Positions 6,905 through 10,491 of a DNA stretch of 10,491 nucleotides are shown piece by piece. The notes beneath the pieces are model-generated. The model saw nothing but the letters and a program-made list of their open reading frames with translations, did no database searches and was not told where the DNA came from. The position numbers and the translations under genes were made by a program. Position 1 is the stretch's first letter. Every line of letters begins with the position of its first letter. Origin of the DNA: an uncultured Dorea sp. (lineage in GTDB: Bacteria > Bacillota > Clostridia > Lachnospirales > Lachnospiraceae); NCBI GenBank assembly GCA_934295165.1, contig CAKRAT010000069.1:1-10491 (forward strand), read 5' to 3'.

Positions 6905-6938
6905 AATGGATTCCATAACTGGAATCCATTTTATATTT
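6897..6938 (+). terminator. Terminator hairpin after vsr
   Basis: A perfect 19-bp inverted repeat (6897-6915 with 6920-6938) with a four-base loop TAAC. It overlaps the last codons of vsr. A-rich and T-rich ends of the stem make it look active in both directions. It separates the R-M cassette from the next promoter, which starts 12 bases later. Confidence 0.85.
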
Positions 6939-6950
6939 TGAATAAATTAC

Positions 6951-6978
6951 TTGACAAAAACATTTAAAATGGTAAAAT
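6951..6978 (+). promoter_or_regulatory. Strong promoter for the 7015-8933 operon
   Basis: Consensus TTGACA (6951-6956), 16-base spacing, and TAAAAT (6973-6978) preceded by TG at 6970-6971, an extended -10 element. It is the closest-to-consensus -35 paired with a good -10 in the window. Expected transcription start is near 6985, giving a leader of about 30 bases. Confidence 0.7.
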
Positions 6979-7014
6979 AATATAAAAAAAGCGAATGAAT
7001 AAGGAGAAAAATGT

Positions 7015-7755
7015 ATGGAAAGATATAAAGAAAAAATACCATTAGATACCTGTGTTGTCAAGTCGATTGTTAAGTCAATTGAAAATGCAGACTATTTATA
7101 TCAAAATTATTTGCAGGAAGAAAAGTTCCCAACAGATAACGGGAGTGAGGGGGCAAAATGGAATTATATCAACAGAGAAGTAAAAAACGATATGGAAGAA
7201 GGAAGATATCAAATTGAGGTGCTGTATCGTGGACCGTGGAAATTTCTGGGAATATATGACCGGACGACCAGATATTTCTACACCCTTATGCGAGAGAAGA
7301 ATCTTCTTTCTTTGCGAAAAAATCAGAGTACAAAGCTTTTTCATTATATGAATGCACTTAGTCGTTTAAATGAAGGATTAAAAGATGAGTATGTAGTAGA
7401 AAATGAACAGCTATGCTTATTTCCAGATATGATGTACGATGAAGAAGGAGAGGAAACCTTAGATCGGATATTGGAGAAGCTCATTGCTAAAATTGATGGT
7501 TCTATAGAACGATATGTTTTAATATCATTTGATATTTCGCATGGTCAGGTAATCGCAATTAAAGGGACTGTTCCTGCGGTTGGAATGAATTACTATAAAG
7601 AGGAAGACTGGGCTGATTTATTAAATGCATCATATTCTACTGATACTACTGGTGCATCAGAAGAAGTTTCAGAAGAAATTGTGATGCTGGAGCGTAAACC
7701 AAAGCTTCGTAGAAGAAAAAGAAAAGAAGAGCATAGGAGCGCTGAACAGAAATAA
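7015..7755 (+). CDS. Uncharacterised protein, possibly DUF5986 family
   Basis: A 246-aa protein I cannot assign firmly. The stretch YRGPWKFLGIYD (71-82) followed by YFYTLMREKNL (87-97) resembles what I recall of DUF5986 proteins, which are often encoded beside XRE/ImmA-IrrE regulators in Firmicutes. No catalytic motif, signal peptide or membrane segment is evident. The N-terminal half is mixed alpha/beta, residues 140-165 are acidic and helical, and the C-terminus is a very basic tail (KPKLRRRKRKEEH, 228-240) that could contact nucleic acid. AAGGAG (7001-7006) is eight bases from the ATG at 7015. A nearer ATG at 7011 is out of frame and stops after five codons. It shares a promoter with the downstream regulator gene, 23 bases away, and is probably its functional partner or target. 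Confidence 0.7.
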   Translation: MERYKEKIPLDTCVVKSIVKSIENADYLYQNYLQEEKFPTDNGSEGAKWNYINREVKNDMEEGRYQIEVLYRGPWKFLGIYDRTTRYFYTLMREKNLLSLRKNQSTKLFHYMNALSRLNEGLKDEYVVENEQLCLFPDMMYDEEGEETLDRILEKLIAKIDGSIERYVLISFDISHGQVIAIKGTVPAVGMNYYKEEDWADLLNASYSTDTTGASEEVSEEIVMLERKPKLRRRKRKEEHRSAEQK

Positions 7756-7770
7756 TACAGGAGGAACAAA

Positions 7771-7779
7771 ATGACGTGA
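7771..7779 (+). other. Two-codon minicistron (Met-Thr-stop) coupled to the next start
   Basis: AGGAGGA (7759-7765) is placed five bases before an ATG whose frame reads ATG ACG TGA. The TGA shares its last base with the ATG at 7779 that opens the regulator gene. Ribosomes may initiate here, stop at once and reinitiate, or bypass it for the 7776 GTG or 7779 ATG. It could instead be the scar of a small indel near the original start. Confidence 0.4.
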
Positions 7780-8933
7780 TGAGAATTCAATCTGGATTTA
7801 ATGGGAAGAGACTAAAAGCCGCACGTTTATATAGAGGATTGACAATATCGGAAGTAGCGAAAATGTCCGATGTATCAAAACAGGCAATATCTCAATTTGA
7901 AAACAGTAAGGCAGAACCTAAATTAGAAACATTAATGAAGATAATGCAAATATTAAAATTTCCAAGAGAGTATTTTTATGAAAATCCGGAAGATAAAGTA
8001 GTAGTTGGAGATACGTATTTCAGATCATTGTCTTCAACAAGTAATAAAGAACGTCTTGCACAGATAGAATGTGTTAAGCTATTAGTTGCTATTTATCGGG
8101 GAATTGATGAATATATAGCATTCCCAGAACTTAATCTATATACAGTTCCGGAAGATTTTGATTTTAATGTTGAAACACTGGCAAAAAATGTACGTGAATT
8201 TTGGAATTTAGGGAATGAGAGGATATTAAATCTTGTCAGCGTGTTGGAAAAAAATGGAGTAATTGTAAGTACACGATTTACAAATGGAAAAAAAATAGAT
8301 GCATATAGTCAGATTGAAAATATAAATGATAAAATAATTGCTGTTATTATATTGGGAGATGATAAGGAAAATGCATTTAGAAGAAATTTCAGTGCTGCAC
8401 ATGAACTGGGACATTTGCTATTGGATGATTTCTATGACATAGAAGGAATGAGCAAAGTTGAATATAAAGAAATGGAAGACACAATGAATCGTTTTGCGGG
8501 AGCATTACTGGTACCGGAGGAAGTTTACAGGACTGATTTACAAACAAATGCAAAAACAGAACTTAATTTTTATATTCAAATGAAAAAGAAATATGGCGTA
8601 TCAGCTGCAGCACTGATAGTAAGAGCGAGACAATTAGAAGAGATTACAACAAATCAGTATCAATATCTGATGAAACAGTTGTCACAAAAAGGCTACAGAA
8701 CCTGTGAACCGTATGATAAAGAAACCAAACAAATGCAGCCAAGATACTTAAAAGAAGCGATGAAAATGATTATTGAGGAAGATAAAATAACTGGAACTGA
8801 ATTTTTAGAAGTTGTGTCTGAAAACGGCACCAGTATATCAGAAGAAATAGTAGAAAATATACTTAATTTGGATGAAGGATATTTGAGGATGAACGATAGC
8901 TCTGGAGAAGTTGTTGCTTTGGAAAGACGATAA
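7779..8933 (+). CDS. XRE-HTH / ImmA-IrrE (DUF955) metallopeptidase regulator
   Basis: A 384-aa two-domain protein. Residues about 8-65 are a Cro/C1-type helix-turn-helix (KAARLYRGLTISEVAK...SKQAISQFENSKAEP). Residues about 140-290 are an ImmA/IrrE-type zinc peptidase: AAHELGHLLLD carries HExxH with His208, Glu209 and His212, and NRFAGALLVP (237-246) is the usual following motif. Such fusions act as DNA-binding regulators in phage, ICE and toxin-antitoxin contexts. ImmA/IrrE peptidases cut partner repressors in response to DNA damage. The start is unusual: the best-spaced ATG (7771) opens only a two-codon frame. The real start is the ATG at 7779 or the in-frame GTG at 7776. The ribosome site AGGAGGA is 13 bases from 7779, long for direct initiation. 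The peptidase site looks complete. It probably controls its own operon and perhaps the genes from 9083. Confidence 0.9.
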   Translation: MRIQSGFNGKRLKAARLYRGLTISEVAKMSDVSKQAISQFENSKAEPKLETLMKIMQILKFPREYFYENPEDKVVVGDTYFRSLSSTSNKERLAQIECVKLLVAIYRGIDEYIAFPELNLYTVPEDFDFNVETLAKNVREFWNLGNERILNLVSVLEKNGVIVSTRFTNGKKIDAYSQIENINDKIIAVIILGDDKENAFRRNFSAAHELGHLLLDDFYDIEGMSKVEYKEMEDTMNRFAGALLVPEEVYRTDLQTNAKTELNFYIQMKKKYGVSAAALIVRARQLEEITTNQYQYLMKQLSQKGYRTCEPYDKETKQMQPRYLKEAMKMIIEEDKITGTEFLEVVSENGTSISEEIVENILNLDEGYLRMNDSSGEVVALERR

Positions 8934-8992
8934 AAGATATTAAGTGGAAAATCTTTATATAAGGAAAATGAATTAAAGGATATGTTCCATAT

Positions 8993-9050
8993 TTGACAAA
9001 AGATAAATTGGTTGTCTGATTCTGACAAATTTAACATAGCAAATCAGAAT
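8993..9050 (+). promoter_or_regulatory. Promoter/operator region upstream of the 41-aa gene
   Basis: A consensus TTGACA (8993-8998) has only a weak partner, TCTGAT (9015-9020, spacing 16). TTGGTT (9008-9013) with TAACAT (9032-9037, spacing 18) is an alternative. The stretch is full of short repeats: TGACAA at 8994-8999 and 9023-9028, TTGTC/GACAA (9012-9016, 9024-9028), and ATTCTGA/TCAGAAT (9019-9025, 9044-9050). This density is what an operator for a dimeric HTH regulator would look like, and the XRE protein encoded just upstream is the obvious candidate. Which promoter is used cannot be decided by eye. Confidence 0.4.
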
Positions 9051-9082
9051 ATTCAGGGAGATTTTACAGAGGAGATGATAAA

Positions 9083-9208
9083 ATGACAGTACATCATGGT
9101 GGAAAAGTAGGAGCTGCAGCCAAGACATTAGGAAGCAAGTCTTCTGGAAAAAGTGCTAAAAGTAAAGCAGGTAAAACACTGGCTAATCATAAAGCAAATA
9201 AGCATTAA
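9083..9208 (+). CDS. Small very basic protein, 41 aa
   Basis: A 41-aa gene with an excellent ribosome site, AGGAG at 9070-9074, eight bases from the ATG. The product has nine lysines, four histidines, no acidic residues, no aromatics and no cysteine. It is built of Gly, Ala, Ser and Lys: HHGGKVGAAAKTLGSKS, then GKSAKSKAGKTLANHKANKH. The two halves share a loose AKTLxSK / GKTLANHK pattern, suggesting an internal repeat. I recall small bacterial proteins of a similar K-GG-V--A-KTL style, of unknown function, but cannot name a family. With such a charge it may bind nucleic acid, membrane or the acidic regions of a partner. The downstream membrane-protein gene starts 51 bases after its stop and is probably co-transcribed. 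Ribosome site and composition together argue for a real gene. Confidence 0.7.
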   Translation: MTVHHGGKVGAAAKTLGSKSSGKSAKSKAGKTLANHKANKH

Positions 9209-9259
9209 AAATCAGGGCAGATAAAATACACCTTGAAAAGTGGGGGAGAGCAACATAAG

Positions 9260-10438
9260 ATGGATGAGTTAAAACAAATTGGTGAGATGATATATAGTAA
9301 TGTTCAGTGGATTTTTAGTGGAATTGGTGTTGCAGTGATATCAATACTGGGAGGAAAGGCAGTTGTAAAAAAGGTTAAGAGTAAACAAAAGGCGAAGAAT
9401 CAAGGTGTCAATATTTCCTCGGACAAAGATATTAATTCGGAAAATATTTTAACACAAACAGCAGGAGAAAATTCTAAAAATTTGAATGTTATGGGAGACT
9501 ATCATGAAGGATTGAGTTATAAAGATGCACGACAGGTTGCACTGGATGTTTTTAAAGCTAATTCGTCAGTATACACAGAAATTGCCAAAAAAACAATTGA
9601 TGAAAGAGTTGTTAATATTACAGATGATATTTTTACAATGATTTATAGTGAACTTCCTGATACCGTGGAAAAATTGGTTGAACCAGCTGTTCAGGATACT
9701 TTACTTAAGATTCAAAAAGAATATGCAAAGAATGATGATCCGGCATTAAAAGAACGACTCATTGCGTTGTTAAAAAATCGATTAAAAGCAGATGAAAAAG
9801 ATATGGAAACAGTAGTATTAGATGAGGCCTTGGAAATAGTACCTAAATTAACTGGCATTCAGCTGAACATATTGTCATTACATCTCACGGTGCTTAGAAT
9901 TTTACATCATGAGGTAACTAATAGAGATACATTTTTTCATATGCTTACTTCGAAAATACTCTTATTTTATTCAAATCGCATGAGTAAAACTATAGAATAT
10001 GCACATCTTCAGTATTTAGGCTGTACAGGAATATTGTCAGAAGGTAGTACATATAAACCGATAGAAGAAATATTTAGGAATCGATATGCGGGGCTTTTTA
10101 GTAGAGGGTTTAGTAGGGAAGAATTTTATGAATATATGGGGATTGAAATTCAAGAGTTTCAACAATTAATTACTACATGTCAAATAGATAAAGAAAAATA
10201 TCAGTTTAATGCTATGAATGAAAATGTATTAAAATATAGCATTGCTCAAAGTGGTAAGCAAGAATATGAAGAAAAGCTTTTGCAATATTATAAAGAACAT
10301 ATTATGGAAGTAAAGGAAATAAAAGATGACATTTCGTCACATGTTCAAGAGTTTGAAGAATTGGCAGATTTTTGGAAAAAAACAAGTGAATTTAAGTCTA
10401 TGAATTTAACTTCTGTGTCCGACGGCACATTGTTGTAG
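9260..10438 (+). CDS. Membrane-anchored protein resembling the LPO_1073/Vpar_1526 family
   Basis: A 392-aa protein from the ATG at 9260, preceded by GGGGGAGAG at 9242-9250. An in-frame TTG at 9233 is less likely. Residues about 16-36 (QWIFSGIGVAVISILGGKAVV) are one transmembrane helix, followed by a basic run (37-46) that keeps the large C-terminal part in the cytoplasm. A polar Asn/Ser/Gly linker (49-82) then leads to GLSYKDARQVALDVFKANSSVYTEIAKKTIDERV (84-117). This matches my memory of proteins annotated LPO_1073/Vpar_1526 family, where an N-rich segment precedes a Y-DAR-A-DVFKAN helix. The rest is helical, with no enzymatic motif I can recognise. The topology, one anchor plus a large cytosolic helical domain next to a tiny basic protein, suggests a sensor or membrane-acting effector, but this is speculation. 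The last codons lie inside an inverted repeat, so the C-terminus may be altered. Confidence 0.75.
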   Translation: MDELKQIGEMIYSNVQWIFSGIGVAVISILGGKAVVKKVKSKQKAKNQGVNISSDKDINSENILTQTAGENSKNLNVMGDYHEGLSYKDARQVALDVFKANSSVYTEIAKKTIDERVVNITDDIFTMIYSELPDTVEKLVEPAVQDTLLKIQKEYAKNDDPALKERLIALLKNRLKADEKDMETVVLDEALEIVPKLTGIQLNILSLHLTVLRILHHEVTNRDTFFHMLTSKILLFYSNRMSKTIEYAHLQYLGCTGILSEGSTYKPIEEIFRNRYAGLFSRGFSREEFYEYMGIEIQEFQQLITTCQIDKEKYQFNAMNENVLKYSIAQSGKQEYEEKLLQYYKEHIMEVKEIKDDISSHVQEFEELADFWKKTSEFKSMNLTSVSDGTLL

Positions 10439-10489
10439 GTGCTAACCGCATTTTATTTTCGGTATATCCACCTACCCGATTGTGCCGGA
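10418..10489 (+). repeat. Nested imperfect inverted repeat at the end of the last gene
   Basis: Three nested pairs of arms are visible: TCCG..GCACA (10418-10429) with TGTGCCGGA (10481-10489), GTAGGTG (10435-10441) with CACCTAC (10469-10475), and ACCG (10445-10448) with CGGT (10460-10463) around an 11-base T-rich loop. The stop codon of the preceding gene (10436-10438) lies in the left arm. The segment is clearly richer in G+C than the coding sequence beside it. It lacks a run of Ts after the stem, so a simple terminator is not the best reading. It may be a mobile-element end, an extrachromosomal recombination site or a structured RNA. Confidence 0.55.
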
Positions 10490-10491
10490 TC

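Noticed and set aside
7011..7028. Alternative ATG at 7011 for the 246-aa gene
   Set aside because: Its frame stops after five codons and it is only four bases from the ribosome site; the 7015 ATG is better placed.
6462..7061. 199-codon open frame on the - strand
   Set aside because: It is antisense to vsr, runs through the 19-bp hairpin and the strong + strand promoter, and shows only biased hydrophobic sequence.
8932..8960. Hairpin AAAGAT/ATCTTT after the XRE gene
   Set aside because: A six-pair all-weak stem with a 12-base loop and no T tract; too weak to call a terminator.
9075..9086. Mini-frame ATG ATA AAA TGA just before the 41-aa gene
   Set aside because: The ATG touches the ribosome site with no spacing, so initiation there is unlikely, unlike the well-spaced 7771 minicistron.
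1..10491. CRISPR array, tRNA, rRNA, riboswitch or origin
   Set aside because: No regularly spaced repeats, no cloverleaf or conserved RNA core, and no iteron cluster were seen on either strand.

Overview
The window is AT-rich and densely coded, with every convincing gene on the + strand. Strong AGGAG-type ribosome binding sites, sigma-A-like promoters and a tnpV-type accessory transposon gene point to a low-GC Firmicute. A gut Clostridia/Lachnospiraceae genome is the best guess, inferred from codon and family style because no marker gene is present. The content is that of a defence island built from separate cassettes, each with its own promoter and some closed by an intrinsic terminator.

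Layout. (1) 1-472: the end of an unknown gene, a TnpV-family transposon-encoded protein and a weak terminator. (2) 497-4067: a tightly overlapping three-gene operon. It encodes a DUF262 (GmrS/ParB-like) protein with an extra N-terminal domain, a P-loop ATPase with Walker A, Walker B and switch-His motifs, and an HNH endonuclease. It ends in a strong hairpin. The ATPase + HNH pair resembles Septu (PtuA/PtuB), and the DUF262 partner makes the trio unlike any system I can name. (3) 4059-6938: a complete EcoRII-like restriction-modification cassette. It comprises a Dcm-type m5C methyltransferase with a ribbon-helix-helix-like N-terminus, a type IIE EcoRII-family endonuclease and a Vsr mismatch endonuclease, closed by a 19-bp perfect hairpin. 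(4) 6951-8933: a 246-aa protein of uncertain family (possibly DUF5986) and an XRE-HTH/ImmA-IrrE metallopeptidase regulator, behind a strong promoter. (5) 8934-10438: a regulatory-looking leader, a 41-aa very basic protein and a membrane-anchored protein resembling the LPO_1073/Vpar_1526 family. (6) 10418-10491: a GC-richer nested inverted repeat overlapping the end of the last gene, possibly the edge of another element.

How the parts fit. The R-M cassette is self-contained: methylation, cleavage, and repair of the T:G mismatches that m5C deamination creates. The DUF262/ATPase/HNH operon looks like an independent nucleic-acid-targeting system in which the ATPase may gate one or two nuclease-type proteins. 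The XRE/ImmA-IrrE protein is the only dedicated regulator besides the RHH domain on the methyltransferase. By position it may control its own operon and the downstream small-protein/membrane-protein pair. The best candidates for undescribed biology are the trio at 612-4024 and the pair at 9083-10438.
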